A stretch of 64,000 nucleotides of DNA from Elasticomyces elasticus (Eukaryota > Ascomycota > Dothideomycetes > Mycosphaerellales > Teratosphaeriaceae): positions 1,550,001 to 1,614,000 of the forward strand of contig JAVRQT010000002.1 in the NCBI GenBank assembly GCA_035926095.1. The letters run 5' to 3'. The notes beneath the pieces are model-generated. The model did not search any database. It saw nothing but the letters and a program-made list of their open reading frames with translations, and was not told the origin of the DNA. The translations under genes were made by a program, and so were the position numbers. This document shows positions 33,101 to 44,640 of this stretch, piece by piece (position 1 is the first letter of the stretch; each line of letters opens with the position of its first letter).

Positions 33101-36100
33101 CGCATGCGTCTGATAAGGGGGAGTTGATTGAGACTATCCAGGATAGTATGGGGGCTTTGCACTCCAAGCTTGGCGACAGTGATAGAAGTACGCTGTCTGG
33201 CGGTGCTGGGGAGGAGATCATCGGCGAGTTGCACCAGGAGTTCGACACGCTGAGGGAGACGCTGCAGACTATTATCGCGCAGTCGGAGAAGGAGGCTGTG
33301 CTTGATGGCGTGAAGATTGCGGTGGAGGATTTGCGGACTCAGCTTTCGGCTGATAATACTGAGACTTCTGCTGAGATGCTTGGGGCTGTGAGGGAAGAGC
33401 TGGAGAAGTTCAAGGAGACTATGGCGAGTTCCATTGTGCTTGGTGGTGCGGTGGGGGCGGCTGGTGCTAGTGCGAGTATGGATCATACTGAGGCGCTTGA
33501 GCATATTCGCGGTAGTCTGGAGGAGCTGAAGGACACTACTGCTGCTCGCAGCACGCCTGAGGGTGCTATTCCTACGGAACTTCTGGAGGCCATGCGCGGC
33601 GAGTTTGAGAATTTGCGCACCTCCATTGCGGCGAGTGTTGTGCACAGTGGCTCTAATGAGGAGGTCCTGGACGCCATCCGACTGGGTCTGGATGACCTGG
33701 GGAGCCACGTTGAGCGCAAGCTGGATAGTCCGGATCGAAACCAGGCACAGCAGAGCGAGATGCTAGATGCTATCAACGAGGGCCTGGAGAGCTTGCGCAG
33801 TGATGTTGTGAGAACCCTCGACAAGCCTTTGGATATGACTGTCAACTACGAGATCCTGGACACGCTCAAGGAGGGCTTGACTGGGCTGCGAGCGGACATC
33901 GACTCACTGAAGTCGGAGAAGTTCGACCGCCCGGAGACGCCTAAAGGCGGTGAGATCGTGCTTGCTGAGCCTATTGTTGGCGAAGGGCTGTCGCGCGAGA
34001 TTATTGAGGAGGCTGCGGATATACCGGCTGCGCCTTTTGCTCCTGAGACGATGAAGAGGGCGGATCTGGAGAAGATGGAGGTCTTGCTTGCTCAGCTGCA
34101 GATCAAAGTCGAGGCTATGGATGCTACGATTCAGGAGTTTCCGATGTCTCAGCCATCGCAACCTATCGAGGGCTTGGCCATGAAGGAGGATCTTGGTGCT
34201 ATCGAGTCTATGATCCGGGAGGTACAAGATAACGTGATCACCTTGGCGGCTCGGGAGATAACAGCCAATGCTCCTGAAGGCGGTGCTAGGAAGGAGGACA
34301 CCGATGCCATCGAGACGCTACTTCGAAACGCCAAGGCTCAGCTCGACGATCTGGCATTACCCGATCCTGCCACTGTTGCGAGCAGGGAGCATCTCGACGC
34401 TATTGAGGCTGTCGTCAGACTGTCCAATGAAGCTATCGAGGGACTGGCGGATAAGCTGGAGAACTCGGCAGCTTCCAAAGCAGATGTCGCTGTTGTTGAG
34501 GTCCTTGCCCAAGACGTCAAGACAGCGTTGGAGGAGCTTAAGGAGAGCATGCCTTCTGCCTCGTCCGACGAGGAGAAGCCTGAGCTTATGACTAAGGCTG
34601 ATCTGGATGTTCTTGGTATTATCTGCACAGAGATCAAGGAGCGTGTCAACGAGGTGGCTTTGCCGAATCCGGAAGACCTGCCTAGCAAGTCGGACATTGA
34701 GCAGTTGCAGGGTCTCATCACTGACTTCCGCGAAAGCCACGACAAGCTGAGGGATAGCTACGAGACTGATATCGCTGTGACTGCAAAGGCCTTCGATGAC
34801 CGGAAGCAAGAGTTTGACACCACCGTGGAGCAGATCACGAGCATCAAGGACGTGCTCTCCGAGCTCAAGGACGACCTCATGCTGAAGATGAGCGACGGCG
34901 AGTCTGGCATCAACACGCTTGGCGAGACGCTGAAGGTGTTGGAGGAGAAAGCCGGCGGCAACGAGCCAGTCATTGCCGAGGTGAAGGAGGTCATGGAGGC
35001 ACTGATTCGCGAGTTCGAGCGTACTCATGGCTCCCTCGAGGCGATCAAAGTTGATCAGCAGCAGTCAGCCGAGACTGCGTTTGAGAAGCAAGCTGAGCAC
35101 AAGGATGCCATGGTCGCCGAGCTCGGCGAGAAGCTGGATGGGCTGTTCGACGGCATCATGTCGAAATACGATGATGCTCAGCATGCCGCTGAGGAGAAGG
35201 CCAGGGTGATGGAGGAGAAGTCTGCTGCGCAAGCAGAGCTTCTCGAAGGCACAAAGGTCATGGCTGATGATCTGAGGCTTTCGATCGACACGCTCGGCAC
35301 TGCTTTGACCACGTTCACGGCCACCTTCCCGGATCAGATGGACAAGCTTACCGAAGAGTCGAAGACTGTGTTCAACAAGGTCGATGACACGTACAACAAG
35401 CTTGACGAAACCCAGGAAGGTCTGAAGTACGAGCACTCCATCACCCGTGACGAGGTCGCCAAAGCACTGATGGCCATCGCTGGGGTACAAGGCGAGCTGA
35501 CCGAGCACAACCCGCGATTCCTCATGACGCTCAAGGAGGTCCAAGCACTCATCGGACAGCATTACGAGCACTCCCAAAAAGCCTCTCAGGTGGCCGAGCA
35601 ACAGCATCAAGCTGTACGTGAATTGCAGGATCAAATGAGGGCTGGCTTCGAGGACACCAAGACTCGCCACGCCTCGCAAACCGAAGAGCTCAAGACTGCT
35701 TTGCCAGCCCTTCTCCCTGCGCCCCCTGCTCCCATCGAGATGCCAGCTCCAGCGGAAACGTACGACGACTCAATGCTGCACGACAAGCTTGATAAGCTGA
35801 TGGGTCACGCGGAGGACGCGGCCAACCCATCAGCCCAGCTTGAGCGTCTGGATCAGATACATGAGAGGGTCATGGCGACTGCTGCGGAAGTCTCGGCGTT
35901 CGTTGCCTCACAAGCCAAGCAAATCACCGAGGAACACGAAAGTAAAGAGCGCGAAACTGAAGAGCTTGCTCTGTTGCTTGAGCGTCGATCCGTGCAGAAA
36001 GATGAGCTCGAGGCTGATATCGAAGTTCTGGGCGAGGAGAAGCATACGCTGCGTGAGGCTGTAGAGGCGCTCAAGGCAGAGAAGGAGATGCTCGCTGCGC

Positions 36101-37116
36101 AGAAGTCCCGCATGAACGCCGACGTGTCTTCGCTGGAGACTGCTCTTCGCATCCGCCGAGAGGAACTGCATGAGATGGACCGCAAGGCCGAGATGATTGA
36201 GCGCCGCATGCTCGAAGGTGTCATGAACCAATCTCGCATGCTTCTGCTCACCAAAGGTGCTAAATCGGCTCCGGTCAAGAAGCAACAGGGCCGTGATCTG
36301 CGTGTGCCGAGCAATGCTTCCGCCATCTCTGCGCAGACAGTGACTTCGACCGTGCCACCACTCAAGGCCAATCACGCACTGGCAATGAAGACACGTCCCT
36401 CGGTCCTGCGCAACAGCGGCATGCCGAACAGCAACGAGCGACGTATCATGTCACTCAACCAGATCACCCATAACGTGCCTACTGGCGCCCAGGCCTTCTC
36501 TGCAACGCCCAGCCTCGCCTCCAACAGCTCGCAGCGCATCCAGCGCAGCCACTCGGTCAAGACACAGCAGTTCCCGCGCAAGGGTTCATGGGCCGGCAAG
36601 CGAAACCTCAGCATGACTAGTCACAACAAGGAGAATGAGACTCTGTCGGAGGAAAGTGAGGACGAGCTGTCTCGACCCGAATCTCGCGACTTCGCTCGTC
36701 AGAGTTTCGGTAGCGATGCAGGGACGGAGCGTCGCACCAGCTTTGTGAGTGCTGCCGAGAGCGGCATGACATATGGCGATGGCAGTTCTGAAGGTGTCAC
36801 GCCGTACACGGAGGATGGGAGGCGGATCAGCTATGGGAATAGCGACCTATCCTACGGCACTGGCTCCTACATGACAGGCTCCGACCTCGATGGCCGCGAT
36901 AGCCTCGCGAGTTCGTCGCATGGTGTGCTCGGCGTGCATGAGGAGCAGTCTGGAGAGGATGAGGTGCACGACCAGCCGTTGCAGATTGAGAGTGTGCCTG
37001 CCCAACAGGATCATGCGGAGCTCAAGAGGCATTTCGCACCACCAAGTGATAGTGGGCTTGGTACGGATTTGCCGACTGCGGCGTTGACGGATAGCGAGTA
37101 CTTTGGTCGTGATTGA
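30175..37116 (+). CDS. Giant coiled-coil protein (2282 aa) with central helical repeat array
   Basis: Model join(30175..30269, 30363..37116), 2282 aa; the 93-nt intron (GTGAGT...CTGAC...CAG) restores PMWDSSDPERAPPPLPFP. The first 500 residues are Ser/Pro-rich and probably disordered (SPERSPERPASRAGS; TPPSSTMLALQTMYVPDEP). Residues about 540-1210 are about 20 degenerate units of 25-35 aa resembling EEVLDAIRLGLDDLGSHVE and YEILDTLKEGLTGLRADID. Then come long coiled coils (residues about 1250-2000), including a highly charged heptad stretch near EELALLLERRSVQKDELEAD, and a basic Ser-rich tail. Related fungal proteins are often labelled 'chromosome segregation ATPase family' although no ATPase motif is visible here. 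I infer a scaffold or cytoskeletal role; location unknown. Confidence 0.85.
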
Positions 37117-37324
37117 AGTTGGAAAGAAGGTTCAGGTTGAAGATTCACACATGAGCGTTTTCACGGGTCGTTTTGGCGCACAATGCTGGATTGAAGCGCT
37201 GGAGCGCTATGACTTGTTTTGTTTGAATGGGGTTTGAGTCGTTGGCTGCATTGTATAGCGAACGATCCTGCACATAGTCGTTTGAATACATGATGATCCT
37301 ATATCGTACACTCCCTCTCAGTTC

Positions 37325-39513
37325 TTACAGCTTCGCCTTGATTTTCGACCCTTCTCCAGTCTTGAAGTATTCCTTGACTGCTTCCTTGGCTTTGCCAACA
37401 ACACTGGCGTCCTCGATGGTGGACGGATATGATGGTTCCTTCTCGAAGTCGCCCTCAACAGCGTTCTCCAGTATCTCCTTCAGCGTTCTGCGTAAAGTCT
37501 TGCCTGATCGCGTTTTTGGTATGATACCCGGTGCTGCAATGAAACCTGCGAGATTTGCAATAGGCCCAATTGAGTGCCTGAGCCTGGCATTGAGGTCTTT
37601 GAGTAGATCAGACGGCGGATCCGCAATGCCTATGAACGCGAATGGGACATGTCCCTTCATATGATCCGGTATGCCCACCACGGCTGCTTCATTGATGTCC
37701 GGATGTGAGGTGATTGCTTGTTCGATAGCGCCGGTGCTCAATCGGTGCGCGGCAACGTTGATGATATCGTCGGCTCTCGACATAACATGCACGTAGCCGT
37801 CCTCGTCGATCATGCCAGCGTCGCCTGTGTCAATCCATTTACCGTCGAAACGCTTGAGGTAGCCTCGATAGAATCTTTCTTCGTCGTTCCAGAGTGTTGT
37901 TAGTCCAGTGGGTGCGAATGGAATGCCAAGGACTATGTTGCCCATGTTGCCTTTTGGTATCTCTTTACCTTCATCATCGACGATGCGTACATCGAAACCA
38001 GGTGCTGGCTTGCCTGCCGAACCAGCCTTGACAGGTAGAGGTGCATGCCACGTATGGTCGTCAAACCGACTTGCCACGCCAGGCAATAATGCCAGGCCCG
38101 TCATGGGAGAGCCTGACTCGGAGGACCACCAGTTGTCGATGACCGTCGCTTGATTAGCACAATGCTTGGCAAGCAGCTCTTGATACATAGAGACGATAGC
38201 CGGCTCTGAGCGCTCGCCAGCCAAGAACAATGCTCGCAGACTCTTTAGACCTCCGGCCTTGCCTCGCTTCTCGAACAGATTGTTCTTGGGGTCCTCTTTG
38301 CGAATAGCTCGTAGTGCTGTGGGCGCAGTGAACATCGAATTGACCTTGTACTCCTCGACGATTCGCCAGAAAGTGTCGGCATCCGGAGTACCGACTGGCT
38401 TGCCCTCGAATAGCACTGTTGTTGCGCCTGCGAGCAGTGGTGCGTATATGATGTAGCTATGGCCCACAACCCAACCAATGTCACTTGCAGTGAACAGGAC
38501 ATCACCGGGCCCACGTATGCCGAAGATGTATCGTACGCTCAAATTTAAGCCTACTGCGTGGCCACCAGCTTCGCGAAGCACGCCTTTGGGCAAGCCAGTT
38601 GTGCCTGGTCTCATTAGTATAGTATAAGCTCAAGGGAGCACTTATACTCACCACTGGTGTAGATAATGTACAGTCCATCACTACTTTTGATGGGAACATT
38701 CTCTGCCGTCAACCCTTCATCTTTTGCAGACTTGACGAGGGCCTGCCACTCCCGTTCGTCCTCCCGCACGTCTTCCCATCGACTCTGCTCCCGTTGCCAT
38801 ATCAGCACCCTGCTTGGCTTATGCGACGACTGATCCACAGCTCCTCTAACCATTGGCTTATACGGTTGTGCACCTTTCGCGCCCTCAATCCCACAGCTCG
38901 CCGTCAGAATCACCTTGGGATTGCTCGCCTCAATACGCTGGGCTAGAGACGCTGCGCTAAATCCACCAAATACCACAGCGTGTAAAGCACCAATGCGGAC
39001 CGTGGCAAGTATTCCTATCAGAGCTGCAGGTATCATAGGCATGTATACCAGAACTGTATCTCCCTTCTTCACACCTTCTTTCCGCAACACACCAGCTAGC
39101 GTGGCCACCTCGTGCTGCAGCTCCGCGTAGCTGATCTTCTGCTTACTATTCGATACCGGGCTGTCCCAGATGATCGCCGTATTGTCGCCATGACCTGCTT
39201 CGACATGCCTGTCTATACAATTATACGACGTGCTGATCTCTCCGTCGGGAAACCAGCTCCAACTGGCATGCTCAACGCCAGACTTTAGCTTCCTCGTATG
39301 CTTCTTGAAGGCCGTGCTCGGTTTCTTGTGCCATGTCAGTTGTTCCGCCTGGTACGACCAGAACTTTTGAGGGTCATTGATGGACGCTTCGTAGGCCGTG
39401 TCTTGTGGGTGGGGAGTCATGGTGGAGAGTGAGGATGTACGAGAGATTATTGAGGGTCTGCGAAGAGACCAGAACCTACATGAGCGTGAGATACCGAAGC
39501 CGAGCAAGCGCAT
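37325..39513 (-). CDS. Acyl-CoA synthetase, acetyl/propionyl-CoA type (AMP-binding)
   Basis: Model complement(join(37325..38604, 38652..39513)), 713 aa; a 47-nt intron splits the AMP-binding signature, which splices to IIYTSGTTGLPKGV. Other landmarks: FWSYQAEQLTWHKKPSTAFK (N-terminal acetyl-CoA-synthetase-like region), DIGWVVGHSYIIYAPLL, WIDTGDAGMIDEDGYVHVMS plus RADDIINVAAHRLS, and the acetylatable-lysine region PKTRSGKTLRRTLKEIL. It activates acetate or propionate (family with ACSS3/PrpE) to acyl-CoA via acyl-AMP. The longer start (39513) adds MRLLGFGISRSCRFWSLRR..., an Arg/Ser-rich stretch like a mitochondrial presequence; an internal Met at 39420 begins the cytosolic-like form. Confidence 0.9.
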
Positions 39514-40039
39514 CGGGCCAAAGGGTGTTCAGTTCGGAGGGAGGAAGAGACGACCTCTTGGCTGTCAGTCTAGTCAGTCTTCGCCCCGCTTCTCCACACA
39601 GGGGGAAGGTGGTTGGGTGGCAGGGGTTGTTGACAGGGGTCCAGACGACAACGACGTCTCTGTGGTCAGATTTCGCACTCTTTGACATACAACAACTTTT
39701 GGAGCATCGTTTGGGTAAACGATGCGTTGAGCAAAACCTGCAACACCTGGGGAAAGTGGTGGTGAGGCTACCCCTTGGAGTTTGCAAGCTTCGAATTACA
39801 CATTGGCTGTGGTGGCGGCACCAGTGCGATTCTGATAGGAAACAGCGTACGAACTGGGACCATACTAAGGGATGATGGAAACCGGGGTTTCTGAAAGCAA
39901 GATATGACTATGTTGCTTGAATACTCATTCACTCATGCGGCTACAAACGTGAAATGAGTTATTTTCTTCCACCACCAGAAGAGGAGCCGCCTGTACTGAG
40001 GATGCCTAGGGACTCTCGGACTGATCATTCGTACGACGA
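39514..40039. other. Intergenic, no gene seen
   Basis: This lies between the synthetase promoter and the 3' end of the secreted lipase-like gene, both on the minus strand. Only shadow frames were found. Confidence 0.5.
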
Positions 40040-41563
40040 CTACAAGGACAATTTCCAGGCCTCTGCTGGTGCAACCCAGTCAACAAGCCAGTCAGGGGTT
40101 ATCGGCTGCAGGGTGTAATTCGTATTGAGACCTTCGACAAATGTGTTCTGTCCACAAGTCCCTGGCTCTTTACGCGTCCAGTGATCGTTGCCTCCACCGA
40201 TACGCTCTTTGATCCACCCCATCCACCTCATGCGGCTGGCCTGGATAACGGGAAAGTGCTTCATCGCCTGGTAAGTAAACATTTCTAGGCTCTGGTCTCC
40301 ACCCGCATTACAAGACGAAGCAACCCCCTCTTCGAGAAAGTCGATGGGCAGGGCGTCGTCCTCCCCAGCAAGGACAAGGAGCGGACCCGCGAACTTCTTC
40401 CCGCCCGCAGCAACCTCCTGCTGCCAATGCTGAGCAATGCTGTTGTTCGTCCACCCGGGTTTTGCAAGCTGATCGAGCGTCACATCAGCAAAAGCTAAAC
40501 CACCGGTCGCCAGACATCCTTGGGCAGCTTTCAGAACATTGTTCCATCGATCGTAAGATAGAGGTGTCATGCCTGCGAAGTTGTAGTTCGAGAAAGACGT
40601 AGTGATGGACGCAATGATGGGAGGCTGAAGGCCAATGACGATCGGGACCCAGAGCGGCCAAGATGCAGGCAGAGTCGAAGCTGCGACTGCGAGAGCTTTG
40701 TCCACCAAATCCAGGAGTCGTGTCACCGGAGAGATGGCGATTGTACCGCGGTACCCAGGTACTGGTGACACCGCCTGTCGTTCCGCAAAAGCCCAAGCGA
40801 CGTTTCCACCCTGAGAATGGCCCATGGTGACGAACGGACCCTCCTTGTCCAGCTGATCTGGGAAGGCTTTCCTTGCTGCTTCGATGGCGTATGCAACGTC
40901 GTTGGCGCCGGCCGGGCCAGCAAGCCACTCGTGCGATGACTCTCCATCCGGGCGGGTGGTCACGCCGAGCCCAGCATAGTCGGTAGCGACTACAGCGAAG
41001 CCTTCTAAAGCGAGGGAGTACGAGGTCATGAAGTTGTACTGAAGGGACCGGTAATTGCTCGGTGCGCAGTTGACGAAGTAACCAGCTGTCCCGTGCGCCC
41101 ATACTACCATTGGGAACTTGGCATCTCCAGACCGTGGTTGGTGGCCTCTACCGTGCCCTTCATATCCAGCGGTGGATTGGAAAGGCACGTACGGCCAAAG
41201 CACGTAAGCAGAGACTGGCACCGTCGTGCCATTAAGATTCTGCGACGTGTACATGATGCGGGACATCGTTAGGCCGGAAGGCACGGTGTAGTTTGTCAGA
41301 TCAGTATGTGCTTCGATGCGTAGAAGAGTGCCGGGTTCCATGGAGGTGTTGAAAGTGTCCGGTATGGTATAGAAGTCGTCCAAGGGCGTGTGTGCGAACG
41401 ATTCGGCCTCAAACTCAGTCCCGAGCTGGACGAGCTGGTGACATTGCTCGTTACAGGTGGTGTTCTGGCCGAGAGATGCAGGAGATGACTGGGCGAAAGA
41501 AGAATGGGCAAGCAAAAGAACGGCAAGGCCACGCACATGCGTTTGAGCGATTGGGAGCTTCAT
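40040..41563 (-). CDS. Secreted lipase-like alpha/beta hydrolase
   Basis: Single exon, 507 aa. A signal peptide is visible (GLAVLLLAHSSFAQS). The alpha/beta hydrolase fold has VVWAHGTAGYFVNCAPS (oxyanion region), the nucleophile elbow VTMGHSQGGNVAWAF (Ser near residue 249), an acidic residue in LVLAGEDDALPID (about 405) and His in MKHFPVIQ (about 433). The order and the long cap region match the fungal secretory-lipase family. Several N-glycosylation sequons (NTT, NYT, NGT, NNS) and scattered cysteines fit secretion. It probably acts extracellularly on lipid esters or cutin-like substrates. It is divergent from the next secreted hydrolase. Confidence 0.85.
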   Translation of the reverse strand: MKLPIAQTHVRGLAVLLLAHSSFAQSSPASLGQNTTCNEQCHQLVQLGTEFEAESFAHTPLDDFYTIPDTFNTSMEPGTLLRIEAHTDLTNYTVPSGLTMSRIMYTSQNLNGTTVPVSAYVLWPYVPFQSTAGYEGHGRGHQPRSGDAKFPMVVWAHGTAGYFVNCAPSNYRSLQYNFMTSYSLALEGFAVVATDYAGLGVTTRPDGESSHEWLAGPAGANDVAYAIEAARKAFPDQLDKEGPFVTMGHSQGGNVAWAFAERQAVSPVPGYRGTIAISPVTRLLDLVDKALAVAASTLPASWPLWVPIVIGLQPPIIASITTSFSNYNFAGMTPLSYDRWNNVLKAAQGCLATGGLAFADVTLDQLAKPGWTNNSIAQHWQQEVAAGGKKFAGPLLVLAGEDDALPIDFLEEGVASSCNAGGDQSLEMFTYQAMKHFPVIQASRMRWMGWIKERIGGGNDHWTRKEPGTCGQNTFVEGLNTNYTLQPITPDWLVDWVAPAEAWKLSL

Positions 41564-42252
41564 TTTGGCGGGACTGAGCGCAAGAGTCGATCAATGTGCG
41601 GATATGTGGAGTCTGGAAATGTCCTGCTCTTTATCATGCTTGCTCTAGTCGCTATGATCTTGGCTTCCCTACTTGTCGGACTTGATACGTTTGCACAGGC
41701 TTGCTCAGCCCCTACCATCGTTCAGGTGCGAGAATGGTAGAACGGCTTTCCACAATCGTACGTTAGAGTATCTGATATCAAATACTTGTTCGTCGCTTGC
41801 TGATCGGTTACCAAGAAAGGTCCACGAATGTACGTCTGGGACACGCTTGGCGGCTTGGCGGCTGCCGGGGCTGAACGAAAACGAAGGTCATTCTCGTTTT
41901 CGTATATCTTCATTGCATTATCGCCGTCTACTCCATCTCCCTACTCCGCGATCGCGCCAGGGTCAAGACTCGTAGGGCTACATGTATGAGGCTATTGGTG
42001 TTGAAGTGGTCCTCACGCGGCTGAGAGAGCAGTGCGAGATAGCATTGCTCTCTCTGCCTTGCTCTCTGTGCCGCGAACGGCCTCATCGTACGACTTGTCG
42101 GCGCAACGGTTGTAGTTTTGGAGTTACCAGAGGAGCGTGTGGGCGAGATGTAAACGATATAAGGGAAGAATGGTGGCCTCTCGACTGCCTCAACATCAAA
42201 ATCCGAACAGTCTTCCTTACCCGAAGCCAGCAACCTCGAGCCTCCGATCACG
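41564..42252. promoter_or_regulatory. Shared divergent promoter of two secreted hydrolases
   Basis: A 689-bp spacer between divergent starts. A perfect 10-bp inverted repeat lies near its middle (entered separately). The two genes may be co-regulated; that is inference from geometry. Confidence 0.5.
41875..41903. promoter_or_regulatory. Perfect 10-bp inverted repeat (operator-like)
   Basis: ACGAAAACGA at 41875-41884 and its reverse complement TCGTTTTCGT at 41894-41903 are separated by 9 bp. It lies about 310 bp upstream of the lipase-like start and about 350 bp upstream of the second hydrolase. A dimeric transcription factor could bind it; it could also be a chance hairpin. Confidence 0.5.
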
Positions 42253-43537
42253 ATGCTGACAAGCGCATCAGTACTTACTCTCCTGAGTCTCATCGGCTCC
42301 CAAGCAGTCGAAGCGACAGCAATCGGTCATCACAGACCACAATCGCCATGCACGAGTTTCATGGTTCAGGTGCCCATAATCGCCCATAACCACATCTTCG
42401 ACGTTGTGCCCGTCAACAACAACATCGATGCGGTCAATTGGGCTGTCGATCTCGATACATGGAACAAACCTGCTTTCCCGAAACGCATTCTGGAGGACAT
42501 TACCGTTTCTCGGACTTATGACATATTTGCCACGCTTTGCATTCCTCCTCACGGCAGCAAAGCGTCGACTTTGCAGATTGCGACACACGGCGGTGGCTTC
42601 GATAGCCGCTACTGGGACCCCAGTATCGATCCAGATGAGCACTCGTTGGTCAAAGCGGCACTCAATGCCGGCTACAGTACCTTGACGTACGATCGAATCG
42701 GCTGTGGTCAGTCCTCCAAACCGAACGCATACACGGATATGCAACACACCACAGAGGTCGAAGTCCTGCGCGTCTTAACCGAGAAGGTTCGTGATGGGAC
42801 AATCCAGGAACTCGCATCGAGGTCGCATCGTCCAATGGGTCCGCCTATCACTTTCGACAAGATCATCCACGTCGGCCACAGCATGGGCAGTATCATCTCC
42901 TACGCATTGACCTCTTTGTATCCCAACGCCTCGGATGCAGTAATCTTGACCGGATTCATAGTATCTTCACAAGTCTTCAACGGCAGGACAACCGCTGGAG
43001 GGCGTGAATACGCACCCGAGAACGACCCCAAATTGTTCGCCAATCACTCCTCTGGCTACATCGTCATTGGCAATCCCATCGCTTTCCAGACTGGCTTCTT
43101 CTCGAGTCTGACCAACGAAACCACCAACATTGGTGGCTTCAAGCAAGAGGCCCTGGACTATGCTTTCTCCGTCCGTCAGCCTGAAAGTGTGGTAGAGATG
43201 GGTTCGGGTGTTACCCTCGTCCTTTCACATCCGATCGCGCCGCAATTTACCGGTCCGGTGCAAATTGTAAGAGACTTACTAGTAGTAGGGTTCGATAAAT
43301 AAGAGACACGTGCTAACTACTGTACCCTTCTAGGTCCTTGGGGAATTCGACTTCATCGTTTGCCGCGGAGACTGCAAGGGAACATACAACATGACGGATG
43401 TGGAGAGCATGTTCCCCGTGGCGAAAGATGTGAGTGTGCATCTGCAGCCGGGCACTGGGCATGGTCTACCACTGCACAACAATGCCACGCTGGGTTTTAA
43501 GGCTTCTCTTGACTGGCTGAGTAGCCAAGGCTTTTGA
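42253..43537 (+). CDS. Secreted alpha/beta hydrolase
   Basis: Model join(42253..43266, 43334..43537), 405 aa; a 67-nt phase-0 intron (GTAAGA...GCTAAC...TAG). N-terminal signal peptide (VLTLLSLIGSQAVEA). The fold has ATHGGGFDSRYWD, TYDRIGCGQSSKP (a common sequence in these fungal hydrolases) and the nucleophile elbow HVGHSMGSIIS (Ser near 210). His is in the second exon, QPGTGHGLPLHNN, and the acidic residue is probably in GEFDFIVCRGDCK. Two cysteines after the intron may form a disulfide. Probably an extracellular esterase; the substrate is unknown. Confidence 0.8.
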
Positions 43538-44089
43538 GGTCGAACGACTCCCGAAGTCTCCTGGAGACAGACTGGAGCAGGTGGAAGAGAGGGGTGACGT
43601 GTACTCGCGAATCATTAATGCCCAGTTTGGAAATGCTTGTAGCCTCTTGCTACTACCTTCGTCAGCCAATGTGGGTTTACTGATGGATGCATTCAGTCTT
43701 GTGCCTCCTAGCTACACCTGCATGTAAATCGCGCTCATCTCGTAAACATTCGGTTCGGCTGCCAACGGATCCCTTCTATGGTGTACTGGTGTTCAAGCTT
43801 CATCAACGCCTGGTACGAGTGACACGAACAATAGGTCGAGGTGCGATGTAAGGTCGTAAAGGTTTCGTTCAATGTTATCGGTCAACCAGCCCATACATAT
43901 GTACAACCAAGACTGTTCAAGCTGTTCAAGCCTGTTCAAGCCTGTTCAAGCCTGTTCAAGCCTGTTCAAGCCTGTTTAAGCCGATGTTGGTCCGCAGACT
44001 CTACTCCGTCCCGCTAACGCCTGCTGAAAAGGTTTCATGTCGTGCCTCGTTCAGAGCTGCCATTTGTCAGCGTCGTGCCAACGAGCTCA
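43538..44089. other. Intergenic with a 10-bp minisatellite
   Basis: This is the downstream region of the secreted hydrolase gene and of the convergent Gly-rich secreted protein gene. Apart from the tandem repeat at 43913-43982 I see nothing in it. Confidence 0.5.
43913..43982 (+). repeat. Minisatellite, about 7 units of CCTGTTCAAG
   Basis: Seven head-to-tail copies of a 10-bp unit (CCTGTTCAAG); the second unit is one base short and the last has TTTAAG in place of TTCAAG, a C-to-T change. It is the only regular tandem array I noticed in the window. Confidence 0.9.
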
Positions 44090-44640
44090 TTACTCCAAAT
44101 TGATGCTGGGAGCAATTGTAGGATCAAGCCGTATGGTCGTCAGGATCAAATCGAGACCGATGTTGGGCGCAATTGTGGGACTTACGGTGAGGTCTCCGAG
44201 GTCAATGTTTCCAACGGAGTTGCTCGAGCCGGCGCCTACAACCATGTTAGTAATATGACTTGCGCGGAAAGAGTTCAAGGGAATATACCATCGCCAACAG
44301 AGTTGCCGTTACCAGCAGAGTTGCCAGAGCCTGAGCCGTTTCCACTGCCATCCGCAGAGGCGCTGTTGCCAGAGCCGGGGTTTGCTGATCCGTCACCGTT
44401 TCCATTGGCGGTCGCGCTGTAGATGGTGTCAGCTTCGAATAATCAGAGCAGGCGAACTTTGGTTATATACCTGTTGCAGTTTCCATTGCCGGTGATACTG
44501 CCCAACAGGCCGGCTACGGCACCGCAGCTTGTCGACGAGGTCGCCGGGGCTGCAGCGGCAACAGCATTGGGTGCTGGGATGGCGACCGCCGTGGAGAGGA
44601 CCGCCGACGCGAGGATTGTGACGAAGACGGAGGCACGCAT
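44090..44640 (-). CDS. Small secreted Gly/Asn/Ser-rich protein
   Basis: Model complement(join(44090..44235, 44289..44416, 44471..44640)), 147 aa, introns 53 and 54 nt. The signal peptide is clear (VFVTILASAVLSTAVAIPAP). The mature part has only two cysteines in exon 1 (TSCGAVAG, GNCNS), then a low-complexity middle built of GN, GS and GSGN repeats, and a C-terminal segment SSNSVGNIDLGDLT followed by LDLILTTIRLDPTIAP. Such proteins are often cell-wall-associated or effector-like in plant-associated fungi. The splicing is supported by phase continuity at both junctions. Confidence 0.68.

Noticed and set aside
31954..33708. 584-codon open frame on the minus strand
   Set aside because: It lies wholly antisense to the repeat region of the giant coiled-coil gene and its low-complexity Leu/Arg/His composition mirrors that codon usage. 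It is a shadow.
42268..42747. 159-codon antisense frame within the secreted hydrolase
   Set aside because: Shadow of a gene with a clear signal peptide and catalytic motifs.
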